Source of the DNA: Theodoxus fluviatilis
Lineage: Eukaryota > Mollusca > Gastropoda > Cycloneritida > Neritidae
Length of the DNA stretch: 64,000 nt
Reading direction: 5' to 3'
NCBI GenBank assembly: GCA_034096865.1
Contig: JAWQFJ010000517.1
Coordinates: 62,001 to 126,000, forward strand
In this document: piece by piece, positions 53,019 through 63,506 of the stretch
How the letters are laid out: each line of letters begins with the position of its first letter
Position numbering within the stretch: position 1 is the stretch's first letter
Notes under the pieces: generated by a model
Told to the model about the DNA's origin: nothing
Seen by the model: only the letters and a program-made list of their open reading frames with translations
Database searches by the model: none
Made by a program: the position numbers and the translations under genes

Positions 53019-54480
53019 GGTGTCTTGTTGTTGTTGACGGTGTCACTGTGCAAGGGTTGCGTGACACTGGTTCACAAGTCTGTGTCGTGAAGAGATCTCT
53101 CGTTTCATGAGCCGAGAGCTCGAAGTTTCCATGGCTGAGGCGAACATCAAGCGGCGCTATCCAGTGGCTGCTGTTCGGGTAGACTGTCCTTTCTATTCGG
53201 GAGAAGTTGAAGCTGTCGTCATGGACTCGTCTGTTGCCGACTTCATTGTTGGGAATCATGCCCGGCTGGGCGATTCCAATATTCTACCTGTTTACGCGCT
53301 ACCCAAAGCTGTTTCAGTGGTCACGCATGCGCAGGCTACAGCTGAGAGGAAGAGAAAACCCACCTTGCTGCACGTGGCTCCGCCTGGCCTAGGGGAGATG
53401 ACCCAGGGGCAGCTGCACGAGTTACAGCTGGAGGACCCCTCCTTGAAGAGCTGTCGTGAGGCGGCAGAGAGCAAGAGTGTGGTGACATCTAGATGGTCGG
53501 GTGAAGTTGCGTTCGTTTAGAAGAAAGGGATTTTGTATCGCGAGTTTTGCGGCAAGAGCGCTGTTTACACTCAGGCCATCGTTCCCTGCCAGTTGAGGCA
53601 GGGTGTCCTCAAGTTGGCGCACGAGCCGCCCATGGGAGGTCACATGAGTGTGCAGAGGATGCAGGACCGAGTGTGGAAACAGTTTTTCTGGCCAGGGATG
53701 TGTCCCGACATCCGGCGTTTCGTGCTATCCTGCGATCAGTGTCAGAGGGTTTCTCCCAAGCCACGGAAGGTGCCGTTGGGGAGGATGCCGCTCATCGACG
53801 CCATTTGAGCGCGTGGCGATCGACTTGATTGGCCCCATCACCCCTGCTTCTGAGTCTGGGAATCGTTACATCCTGGTCTTGGTGGACAATGCCACCCGTT
53901 ACCCCGAGGCCATTCCCCTGAAGACCATAGAAGCAGTGACGGTTGCCGAGGCGATGTGGCAAGTGTGGTCGCGAGTGGGCATCGCCTCTGAGATCCTGAC
54001 TGACCGGGGGACACAATTCATGACTGACGTGATTAGAGAGGTGGAGAGGTTGTTAGCCATCAAGGGTCTTGCCACCACCCCCTATGACGCTCAAGGGAAT
54101 GGTCTTGTAGAGCGATACAACGGCACTCTCAAGATGATGCTGCGCAAGCTGGTGCAAGAGAAGCCGAGGCAGTGGGATCGCTACATCCCTGCACTCCTCT
54201 TTGCGTACCGTGAGGTTCCGCAGGAGAGCCTCGGTTTCTCCCCTTTCGAGCTGCTGAATGGCAGGACTGTTCGCGGTCCCATGTCAGTGCTCCGTAGTCT
54301 CTGGACAGAAGAGGGGACTGACAAGCAAGTACGGACCACGTCTGAGTATGTGGTCGACTTGAGGAACAGGATCGAGGAGACCTGCAAGCTGGCACGCCAG
54401 AAGCTGGCAGCCGCTTCTCAGCAGCACGCTGAAGGTTTTAACCGCAAGGCAGTTGATCGCCAATTTCGCCCCGGCGACGG
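53019..54480 (+). pseudogene. Gypsy protease and integrase
   Basis: Protease: LRDTGSQVCVVKRSLVS with the active-site DTGS, then a frameshift near 53107 and ANIKRRYPVAAVRVD to ADFIVGNHARLGDSN. Linker PVYALPKAVSVVTHAQAT. Integrase: zinc finger (LAHEPPMGGHMSVQRMQ, FVLSCDQCQRVSPK), FERVAIDLIGPITPASES (Asp), LVDNATRYPEAIPLKT, ILTDRGTQFMTDV (Asp) and TTPYDAQGNGLVERYNGTLK (Glu). The tail YREVPQESLGFSPFELLNGR to HAEGFNRKAVDRQFRPGD ends abruptly. The D-D-E residues are all present, but frameshifts make it a pseudogene. Confidence 0.88.
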
Positions 54481-55035
54481 GAGCGCGCAGACGCCGGAGC
54501 GAGGACCGAGTGGTGTGATTTGCCACGTGTGGTGGTTAGGCGCGGTGCTACGTGCCTTACTTGTAAGGTGTTCACCAGGGGGTCGAACACCCCATTACCC
54601 TCCAGGGGGAGCGGCGTGGACTTGTGGATTACCTGTTGTTTCTCCTGGACTGTGGAGAGTGGACGTTTCGGGACAAGACTCTGGTAAGGCTGTAATCACA
54701 GTTCGAGCCTTTCCTTCTTCCATTTGGGGTGCAACCCTATTCTATGAACCCAAGGGGGTAATCGATTGGATTGTTGCCATTTTCTCACGTGCTTGCAGTG
54801 AGTCTGCGTCTGTTGAGAGCAGTCACTCGCCCCTTTGAAGCTAGTTTTGAGCATTGTTCTTTTGCTCGAGTGTTTCCCTCGTGTGTGTGAGCGAAGGTTG
54901 TTTTATTATTGGGGGATTTTTGGGGAGGGTGTTTGCTTGCTTGTGCTATTAAATATTTTGTTGAATTATCTTTTCGCCTTCAGTGTCCACTTTATTTATT
55001 CGTGTATTTATTGTTTGTACGTCCGTTAGGAGTGT
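54481..55035. other. Unassigned sequence after the Gypsy integrase
   Basis: The expected chromatin-binding tail and reverse transcriptase do not follow. A short frame EHPITLQGERRGLVDYLLFL at 54580-54670 is not recognised. A G-rich stretch (tgggggatttttggggaggg) lies at 54910-54929. Confidence 0.45.
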
Positions 55036-55812
55036 GGCAAAAGGTTTTGTTGAAAACCTGCTGCGTTGCTCTCAGACTAGTTCTAAGGGCAGTGTGGCTA
55101 TAATACCGCGACAAGGACCCAATGGGAAACTTCTACGCTTCAGTGAGGAGTCTGAATCAAGCAACGGGACTGAAGGCGTGAAAGAACGTGCACCACTCAA
55201 AAGCTCAGCTACTGCTTCCTCGCATCTGAGAACAATTGTTGACTTTGATGAGCTGAATGAACTGATTAAACCTTTATTGTGCCCTCAGTGTGGACTTGAG
55301 ACTGTTGAAATTAGATGTGATGGCTCTCAGATCAAAGGTTTGTCCATCCCAATGACCCTGTTCTGCAAGGCGTGTGATGCAGTTATATCAAAGCGGCACA
55401 CAAGCAAGAAACTGACTTCTGGCAAAACCTTCGAGGTAAACAGAAGAGCAGTTATTGCTAGCATGATGTCAGGACTTGGTGCCTACAAGTTCAACAAGTT
55501 CTGCGAATATATGAACTTGCCTGGAATACAACCCAGTGCCTACCACAACCACTGTGACCAACTCTTTGATTCCACGGCAGATCATCAGCATCGTGTGAGA
55601 TCAGAGGCTGTCAAGCGAGTGAGAGAGGCCTACAAAAAACTATCCAGAATTGCAAGAGGATGATACTCTGGACATCTCCATGTCCTTCGATGGATCATGG
55701 CTAACTAGAGGTCAAAGGTAGGGGTGGTGTGTGTTGTGGATCTGCTGACTGGCCTCTGTGTTGACTGGCATGTAATGTCAAAGTACTGCCACAAATGTGC
55801 CACAACAGGAGA
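55036..55812 (+). pseudogene. Mutator-like transposase, N-terminal part
   Basis: Blocks typical of the animal Mutator-like transposase domain: LIKPLLCPQCGLETVEIRCD, LFCKACDAVISKRHTSKK, NRRAVIASMMSGLGAYKFNK and FCEYMNLPGIQPSAYHNHC, then after stop and frameshift near 55660 LDISMSFDGSWLTRGQ-like sequence and DLLTGLCVDWHVMSKYCHKC. The SFDGSW Asp and the YCHKC zinc-binding motif are visible. The frame is cut at about 55812 by the half-site-rich repeat and resumes at 56656. The catalytic remainder is lost. Confidence 0.82.
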
Positions 55813-55814
55813 AA

Positions 55815-56655
55815 CAAGGGCAAAGCCCCTACGACTCACATGATTGACCTTGACCTTTACATGACCTTGACCTTCAGGCGCCCCTCAAGGTCAAGGTCAA
55901 ACAACTAAACATAGCAAAGACATCATACACTAAGAAATGCTTTACACATTTTTCCTACCAGAATACATGTGACCTTGACCCAAGGTCAAGGTCATCAAAG
56001 GTCATGCAACACAAAGCTGTTAATTCAAGACATAGGAAGCACAATGGTGCTTATTGGCACTTCTACCATGAGATATAGTCACTTTTAGTGGTTCACTACC
56101 CCATTTTGGTCACATTTCATAAGGGTCAAAGTGACCTTGACCTTAATGATATGTGACCAAATGTGTCTCATGATGCAAAAGTATAACATGTGTACTACAA
56201 TGTTATGAAGTTTGGAAGAGTTATCTTCCATAGTTCAGGGGCAAGGTCGCTTCAAAATATGTATTCAATCCAACTTTGAAGAGCTCCTGTGACCTTGACC
56301 TTGAAACAAGGTCACCCAAACTGGTATCAAAAGATAGGGCTTACTTTGCCCTATATACCATATATAGGTGAGGTATCCAATCTTAAAAACTTCAGAGAAA
56401 ATTGAGAAAATGTGAAAAATGGCTGTTTTCTAGACAACATTTATGGCCACTGTGACCTTGACCTTTAAGCAATGTCAAGTCACTATGTATGCTTTTTGAG
56501 GTTTTGTCATGATACACCATCATGCCACATTTGGTATTGATAGACTTAATAGTCTCCGAGAAAAATCCAACGTTAAAGTTTTCGGACGCCCGGATGCCCG
56601 GACGGACGAAACGGGTGAGTACATAGACTCACTTTTGCTTCGCATGTGAGTCAAA
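55815..56655. mobile_element. Half-site-rich repeat element, copy 3, inserted in a Mutator-like gene
   Basis: Starts gggcaaagcccctacgactc and ends ttcgcatgtgagtcaaaa. It interrupts the Mutator-like reading frame between YCHKCATTG and AAGPTAFEVWQEDHSKE, so its ends can be read directly from the host sequence. About 840 bp, no coding capacity. Confidence 0.88.
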
Positions 56656-56755
56656 AATGAAAGCTGCAGGCCCCACTGCCTTTGAGGTCTGGCAAGAAGA
56701 TCATTCCAAAGAATGTCAAGCAAACAAGCATAAAGCCAGCGCAGTGCTCTCCCCT
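56656..56755 (+). pseudogene. Mutator-like transposase, continuation
   Basis: KAAGPTAFEVWQEDHSKECQ and ANKHKAS continue the domain interrupted at 55812 (animal relatives have a similar W...H...C.N..GSS stretch before the catalytic Asp). The similarity ends near 56740; nothing further of the transposase is present. Confidence 0.7.
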
Positions 56756-56854
56756 TACTCCTTATAAGCCTGTGCGCTCGGGGCAATACCTCAGTTCACT
56801 TCTTAGCTAGGGTCGAATGGGTTAATTTTTCATGTGATGTAGTATTTTATCCAA

Positions 56855-57556
56855 TTGTGCACATATAACAAATGTATTGACGATCGCTGTTATGGTTCTG
56901 CTGCAGGACACTACTGGAAGCTGCTTGGTACGACAGACCACTACTTGGACTTCTACATTTATGTGGAAAGAATGCACCTCCTGCTGAAGGAAGGGAGCAA
57001 GATGCCAGTACTGCCCTGCAACCCAACTTCCAGCCCCTTTCCTGAAAGCCGATTCCAAGTCAGTGACTGCATTATCGAGTCCCTCATCAATCTACCAGCT
57101 GAGAAAATGGCAGAGGTCAAAATGGTGCTGAAGAAAATCTGTGCAGAGCTAGTGGTTGTGACGGAACGGCAGCTGAACGACTTCCTGCATGGAGGCAGGT
57201 ACAACAATGTTGAAGATAAGGCTCTCCGAGCAAAACTGCAACATTCTCATATCACAAATCTAGTGAGCCAGCAGTGCTTTGCTGACCTTGATTTTTCGCT
57301 CTTCAAGAGGCGGAACACCAGTCTGCATCACCACAGCACCATGAACATGCTGAAGCACAAGAAATCTATCACCGGGTGGCTGTTGAAAAAGGGAGAGGCA
57401 TACCAGACACAGATGCTGAAGATGTCCAGCCGGAAGAGCAAGTCGCTTCGACAAAAGCATGTGCAACTGGAGCTTGCTGCCACCCAAAGAAGGCGCCCGC
57501 TTGATGAAGAGGAGAAAGGTCGGCGTGAAGCAGCAGCAGCCAAGCAACATCAATAG
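56855..57556 (+). pseudogene. Unrecognised protein family, N-terminal part
   Basis: An open frame whose likely exon begins after acceptor ctgctgcag at 56906: GHYWKLLGTTDHYLDFYIYV, ERMHLLLKEGSKMPVLPC, MAEVKMVLKKICAELVVVT, then a Lys/Arg/Glu-rich C-terminus (SRKSKSLRQKHVQLELAATQ). It reads like the end of a coiled-coil or DNA-associated protein. I do not recognise the family. It may form one gene or element with 57935-58659, which is separated from it by several stops. Confidence 0.45.
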
Positions 57557-57934
57557 ATTGCAGAGGTAATTGAGCATCTTCGGCCACACCAGGGTCCTTG
57601 CAACACCAGAGATTAGCTTGAGAGACTGTCAGCCTGAGTTGAGAAAGTTTCAGGACTGAAAGCCAGCAATGTCACACTACAAAAAAGCTGTGAGGCATAG
57701 GATGAGGATGACCCACAAAAGGAAGACTGATCACGTGGAAGGAAGGTTGCAGAGCTGACAGGAAGGTTGGTCTTTTGTTGTAAGAATTAATGCAAGGTTG
57801 TCGGGAAGATCGCCCCATCTAGAAGGACAAATGCCAGTCATACAAGGAACAAGATTCCTGCCTGTTTGTTGGGCAACAAGTCTTAGATGATGGTCCCATC
57901 TGCCTGCTGAAGTCAAGTTTGCTGCATATCTTGC

Positions 57935-58659
57935 ATTTAATCTCCGCACTGCCGCCCAATGTCATTGCCAAGATGTTCTGTGTTCAGCAGTTTTTGAGGA
58001 GGACATTTCTCCCACTCACCTGTGTTCATGGGTCACAAGCATTTTTCGGTTGGTTTTTTTACAGAACAAATGCCAGTCTGAAAGCAGCTCTTCAAGCAGA
58101 GATTCTGTACCGCAAGATCATCTTGGAAATCAAGTCGCCGCATCTCAAAGTGACAGGCATCTCCCTGACTCAGGCAAATTGTCTCCTTGCCTTCTTAGGA
58201 GAGGTTCTGCTGACGCACCTTCCAATCAATGCAGCCAAACACCCTCGTGTGCAGCGAGAGCCAGTCACATCCGACTAAGAATCCTCTAACTCACAGTTCG
58301 AGGCAGAAGACTCTCCAGTGTCTCCAGCAGCATCAGCCTATGAATTTCAAGCTCATGCTTTTGAGCGTGAAGGTGCCATAGTTGCTGTCTATTATGATAC
58401 AGATTATTACATCGGTGAGGTTGTGTCTGTTTATGGACCCCACAGGGCAAAAATCAACTTCATGTCCAGAGCCAAACTGGGCTCCAGAGAAGTGTGGCCT
58501 CATCCACAAGACTGTGCTGATGTGCCCTCCTCCGTCATTTTCCTGGACAACATAGTTCTTGTGCCAGCAGCATCTTCTGGGCGCACATTTGAAGTTGAGA
58601 AAGATGATCTGCGAACCAAATATGAAGCATTCAAGCTTTACTTGAATGAAAATTTGTGA
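57935..58659 (+). pseudogene. Unrecognised protein family, C-terminal part
   Basis: Two frames: ASLKAALQAEILYRKIILEI and HLKVTGISLTQANCLLAFLG (to 58278), then, in another frame, GAIVAVYYDTDYYIGEVVSV, KINFMSRAKLGSREVWPHPQ and VIFLDNIVLVPAASSGRTFE (58318-58659). The second part has the pattern VAV.Y....Y.G.V......V.FM......W......V....F......P....GR, seen in repeated uncharacterised proteins of molluscs and cnidarians, as far as I recall. It looks like a small beta-barrel (Tudor-like) fold, which is inference. Confidence 0.5.
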
Positions 58660-59963
58660 AGATTCCGATGATGACAGTGATGACAATGTAGACTTAGCAA
58701 TTTGAAGAGGCATCCCTGAAGAAAACAACCTGTCTCCCATCGCCCAGGCACCCACTGATCGCGAGATCGGAGACTATGTAAACAATGGCTGGTCGAGGGA
58801 GAGGAGCGAAGTGCTGTGATGCCCCTTCACGGTTGAGTCGAAGCTGTGTGAATTTACCTTCGAACCCAGAGCCCATTGATTTCTTCAAACTGTTCATCGA
58901 TGACTCTATCATAGAAGTGATGGTTGACCAGACCAATCTGTATGCTGAGAAGATCCACACGACCAATCCATCGCTGCACTCTCGACTTCGCAGCGGGAAA
59001 CCTGTCACCAAAGACGAAATGTGCGTGTTCCTTGCAGTCATTTTGAACACTGGACTCGTCATCAAGTCAAGCTTGCCCAATTATTACTCTACAAGTCCAA
59101 TCACTGCTACTCCGTTCTTCGGCCAGACCATGCCTCTGAGAAGATTGGATATATCTAAGTGCCGGGGTCGGTTGTACAGTTACTGAAAAGAAGAGTAGAA
59201 GACAAGCTTGTCTTCTACTCTTCTTTTCTGAGAAGATTGCAAAGCTTGCTGTTGAATTTCCACTTTGCCGACAACTTGTTGGATGACGGAAGCGATGCTC
59301 TCTACAAGATTCGTCCCTTTGTCAACCCCTCCGACAAAAGTTCGTGGATGTGTACTCCCCTGAAGAAAGCCTGAGCTTTGACGAGGGGACATGCCCATGG
59401 AAAGGCAGACTGAAGTTCAAGATGTACAACCCAGCCAAGCCCAACCGATTTGGCATCAAGCTCTATGAGGTGAGTGAGGCAAGTTCTGACTACATCGTGG
59501 GGTTTGATGCCTACCAAGGAGCCACGCCCACCCCAAACTTCAGCGAAGCAGTGGACACTCATGAAGACTTCAACCAAACCACAAAAGTCGTGGTAGTCTG
59601 CTGGCTTACTGTGGGCTTCCCTGCAAAGGTCACAGGGTGTATATGGACAATTTCTACTCCAATCCAGAGCTGTTTGATTTCCTGGAGGTCCACGACACCT
59701 ATGCTTGCGGCACCCTTCGAGTAAACCGAAGAGAGGTTCCAGAAGCCTTGGGGAAAGGCAAGATAAAACTTAGACAAGGCCAAACTGTATTCAGGCAAAG
59801 AGGCAGTCTCCTGGCCCTGAAACACCGAGACAAGAGAGATGTCTCAATGCTGACAAACATCCATGATGCTGTCGAGGTGACCCTTCATCAAAGAAACTTT
59901 GCAGGTGTTCGCACTGTCAAGCCCCTCTGCATAGTGGACTATGGCAGGTTTCACGATAACTGA
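58660..59963 (+). pseudogene. piggyBac transposase, copy 2, first part
   Basis: Acidic start EDSDDDSDDNVDLAI, IPEENNLSPIAQAPTDREI, then PEPIDFFKLFIDDSIIEVMV and DQTNLYAEKI, VFLAVILNTGLVIKSSLPN, LNFHFADNLLDD and ALYKIRPFVN; catalytic region SFDEGTCPWKGRLKFKMYNP (first Asp), YIVGFDAYQGATPTP, frameshift near 59635, YMDNFYSNPELFDFL (second Asp), HRDKRDVSMLTNIHD and KPLCIVDYGRFHDN. A 44-bp palindrome (59185-59228) and several frameshifts break it. The stop at 59961 falls where the third catalytic Asp motif should start. That motif is found 1.9 kb further on at 61880. Confidence 0.87.
59185..59228. repeat. 44-bp perfect palindrome
   Basis: Two 22-base arms with no spacer: gaaaagaagagtagaagaca followed by ag, then its exact complement in reverse. 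It lies inside the piggyBac coding region between GRLYSY and the LNFHFADN block and brings stops in the frame. Confidence 0.97.
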
Positions 59964-61865
59964 GCTCTTGGATGTGTGTAAACTTTGTGTTCAAATTACT
60001 TGTTTACTGTGTTGATTTTCATTATTTTTTCTGTTGTGCACGCATCAGAGTAATAATTGAAATAAAAAATTGAAAATGAAAAAAAAAAAAGTTTGAGCAT
60101 GTGCTTGCGAGAGCGTTTTTTTAAAAGCGATCGTGTGGATCTTGACAGACGGCATTTACTTTCTGTGTCATGACCACATTTCGAAGTTTGAGTGCAGACA
60201 CGAAAACAACACCCAAATTTTATAACAACTGTGTTATTCAATCCAGCTATCATCAATTTAAGTCTCTGAATCAACAAAATAAAAAATAAAAATGAATTAG
60301 AACGTTAAAAGCCCCAATGGAAAATTTTCGCCAATCAGCAGAAGTCGTCTGTCAGAAAAAACGCACGTGCCTTCCCTGCAAGGCAGGCCTATTTTTACAG
60401 ATCGGATGCCTTTTTTACGTTGTTATTTTTGCTTGTTGGTATTATTTCATGGATAATCTGCATCGGAAAGTCGTTATTTCAGCAACAGAATTAAACAGTC
60501 GCAAAAAGGAAGCATTTTCTTCGATCTCTGACCAGCGTCTGTCAGGTGACGCAACGATCAGCAGCTTTCAGTTTATTTCGGAAATTTCCAAGTATTTTAC
60601 CGTACGTGACGAACAAGCACGCGAGATCGTTTGAAAATAAAAGAGAACGAGACACATCGCAGAGAGAAACACGTTTCACCGTTTTTAGTGCCTTTTGGTC
60701 GAGTTTTGCTGTGTCTGTCAGCAACGATCAACAACCAAACGATCGAAACAGTGACACACGCGAACAGATTTCCGTCGTTTGTGGCAGGTAAGTGATGGAT
60801 TCTTGAGTATGTTTGCAGAATTTCGAAAGCAAAAACGTTTTTCTTTTGTCTCCCATACTTGTAATGGTTTACTTTGCACTCGTTATTGTGAAAACCGACA
60901 GTTTGTGGGTACCAGCAGTTAATCCTGGCTATCACTGGCGACGCTGACAGATTGGAATGTCGAACGTACACAGGCGGAGTTGGCGATTGCTGACTAAGCT
61001 TACAATTGGGCTAGTCCACTGTTGCGGCACCCCTCTCGCTCAAGCTATTTTTAGAATGCCGTTGTCTCTCAATCGCTGCTCAGCAGTTTGGAATGCTCTC
61101 GCAGGGGGTGTTGGGTCAAGAGTACGCAGGTGCTGAGCACCTTCATTTGTGTTAAACTCAAAACTTGATTTTTGATGAAGTAGCAAAGGCTGTGTGCCCC
61201 CTTAAAGCTTGCATGTATGCATTTCTGATTGCCTTTCTATGGCCATAAGTTAGGTTGTACTGAAATTGAAGAAGTTTGGGATTGTTTTCCTTGAAGCAAG
61301 TAACTGCGAGTTTGACCCCGTTTTTGAAATTTTTTTGGGGGGTGGGGGGGTTCGTTTGAGTCCATCCATGTCATTGTGATTGAGTCAAATATCTATCTGT
61401 TATGTGGATATGATTTATAGATGTTTGGTTTTCAATTTTAGAATGATTTCTTTATCTAGTGATGACTCCTGAGGTCTACAGGAAACGGAAAAGACGGAAT
61501 TATTCTAAATTTAGCGTCATTTATCTGTCAACCATCCTTCTGATCAATGTTGTCACTTTTATTGCAAGTTTACTACTTTTCTTAAGGTGTACATAGTGTA
61601 TGTTAAAGATGATCGTCATTGGTTGCTTCCAAACAACATTTTGTAGCAGTTATGATGCACTGAAGTTGTAAAAGCATTTTTTGTGGTTTCAGGATATATC
61701 GTCTTTGAACATCAATAACTTTGGAAATAAGTATGTTCATATACATTTTTTTACTGTTTTAGGTAGAAATAAAGTTGAACTTTTTGTGCAAACTGTTTTT
61801 GGGCCCCTGGTTGACTTTTTATTTTTCATGAATGATTGGGTGTATTGGTAAACTGCAGTATGCAA
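59964..61865 (+). other. Unassigned insert between the two halves of a piggyBac gene
   Basis: Begins with what looks like a 3' end: aataaaaaattgaaaatg and a run of 12 A at about 60080-60091. Then 1.8 kb with no recognised protein. A 105-residue frame at 60317-60634 has one hydrophobic segment (LFLQIGCLFYVVIFACWYYF) but no known match. At 60788 is an ideal donor (GGCAG|GTAAGTGATG), so 60.5-60.8 kb could be an untranslated first exon on the plus strand. Confidence 0.4.
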
Positions 61866-63265
61866 TATCGTGAAACCTGCCCTATGTCAAAGACATGAGA
61901 GGGGTGGACTTGTCAGATCAGTTGCTCGCAAACTATTCTGCAGTGAGGAAGACTCTCAAATGGTGGAGGAAGTTGTTTCTTCATCTCTTCATGCTGGCAG
62001 TTTGCAATGCCTACATTCTCCACAAGAAGTTTGGGCTGAGGCAGCTGTCCCACCATGACTTCAGAGAGTCCATCATCAGAGCCCTGATAGAAGAGTCTCC
62101 TGGAGCCCCTCAGCCATCTCCCAGGGGAAGGAAGAATGTTGAGCCTCTCAGAAGGTTGCAGAGCTCTCATGTGCCAGTCCACATTCCAGCCAAGGAAGGT
62201 GCAAAGAAGCAGCGTGTGGCAAGAGACTGTGTGGCATGCAACAAGAAGAAGGCGCAGCGAGAGGGCTTCAAAAGAAAACAGACAACCTACATGTGTGATG
62301 TCTGCCAGGTGCCCCTCTGTGTGACTCCTTGCTTTGAAGCATACCACAAGAGGACTGATTACAAGAGATTCTTGCAGCAGTCTGAAGCAACTGGTGGTCC
62401 CTCCCCCACCCCTTCTACCTCCACTGGTGGTGTCTCTCCCACCCCTTCCACCTCCACTGGTGGTGTCTCCCCCACCCCTTCCACCTCCACTGGTGGTGTC
62501 TCCCCCACCCCTTCCACCTCCACTGGTGATGCTACCACCTCCACTGGTGATCCCTCCCCCACCCCTTCTACTTCCACTGGTGGTGGTCTCCCCCACCCCT
62601 TCCACCTCCACTGGTGGTGTCACCCCCACCCCTTCCACCTCCACTGGTGGTCTCCCCCACCCCTTCCACCTCCACTGGTGGTGCCACCCCCACCCCTTCC
62701 ACCTCCACTGGTGATGCTACCACCTCCACTGGTGATCCCTCCCCCACCCCTTCTACTTCCACTGGTGGTGTCTCCCCCACCCCTTCCACCTCCACTGGTG
62801 GTCTCCCCCACCCCTTCCACCTCCACTGGTGGTGCCACCCCCACCCCTTCCACCTCCACTGGTGATCCCTCCCCCACCCCTTCTACTTCCACTGGTGGTG
62901 TCTCCCCCACCCCTTCCACCTCCACTGGTGGTCTCCCCCACCCCTTCCACCTCCACTGGTGGTGTCTCCCCCACCCCTTCCACCTCCACTGGTGGTCTCC
63001 CCTACCCCTTCCACCTCCACTGGTGGTGCCACCCCCACCCCTTCCACCTCCACTGGTGATGCTACCACCTCCAGGGCTGGAAGAAGGACCTGGCCCTGTG
63101 CAGCAGTCACCTCAGGTGAACAGCATGACTGAAAACTTGTATCATTTGCATCCCCTCCCCCCCCAATCTGAATTTTTTTTCAATGAAACAATCAGATTTT
63201 TAAGAATGAGAATGGTTCAGTCTTCCTTGATACTTACCCTTAGCATTCAAATATTTCTTCTGTAG
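61866..63265 (+). CDS. piggyBac transposase, C-terminal part with expanded repeat tail
   Basis: YVKDMRGVDLSDQLLANYSA carries the third catalytic Asp (GVD.SDQ). RKTLKWWRKLFLHLFMLAVC and NAYILHKKFG complete the transposase core. A cysteine-rich C-terminal domain follows: CVACNKKKAQREGFKRKQTT and YMCDVCQVPLCVTPCFEAYH. From 62392 the frame enters a minisatellite coding (SP)TPSTSTGGV repeats, later shifted to HPFHLHWW and PPPLPPPLV in the same reading frame because of a one-base change in unit phase, to a stop at 63263. The first two catalytic residues are at 59.4-59.7 kb, so the gene is split or these are two copies. Confidence 0.82.
62392..63075. repeat. 33/30-bp minisatellite in the piggyBac tail
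   Basis: Units of the type ccccttccacctccactggt followed by ggtgtctccccca, with variants (ggtggtctccccca, ggtgatgctaccac, ggtgatccctcccc). There is a higher-order block of several units that recurs (about 62520-62700, 62700-62860, 62860-63060). Confidence 0.93.
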
Positions 63266-63502
63266 TTGACTGGACTCTCTCCGATTCTCTTTGGAATCTC
63301 TATATGAGGCTGTTTGTGACAAAATAAACCTTTTCAGTTGATTATTTTTTTTGTTTGAAGTGATACTTTAGTCTTTGATGTACACATTTTTGTAATAAAA
63401 GAATGGTTTGTGCATTTGGGAAATGTGTACTGTTTGATAATATGCCATGATACGCTAATTTTGAGAAAAGCCACATGTGCATCAAAACTGACCACGGTAG
63501 AT
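63266..63502. other. Unassigned AT-rich spacer
   Basis: I see nothing but AT-rich sequence, with aataaa-like signals (aaaataaacc near 63322, taataaaag near 63393) that could serve the piggyBac transcript upstream. Confidence 0.5.
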
Positions 63503-63506
63503 TAAC

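Larger units (their letters stand above)
52018..54480 (+). mobile_element. Gypsy retroelement remnant: gag, protease, integrase
   Basis: Order: gag with SCAN-like domain, zinc knuckle, protease, integrase, with no reverse transcriptase between protease and integrase. This is the Gmr1-like layout, in which reverse transcriptase follows integrase; the copy stops soon after integrase. Several frameshifts break it (near 52855, 53110 and 53800, plus a stop at 53518). Confidence 0.85.

Noticed and set aside
54580..54670. Possible envelope or zinc-finger remnant after the Gypsy integrase
   Set aside because: The short frame has no motif I can name, and no signal peptide or membrane segment supports an envelope.
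61913..62925. Minus-strand Gly/Glu/Val-rich frames
   Set aside because: They are shadows of the TPSTSTGG minisatellite.
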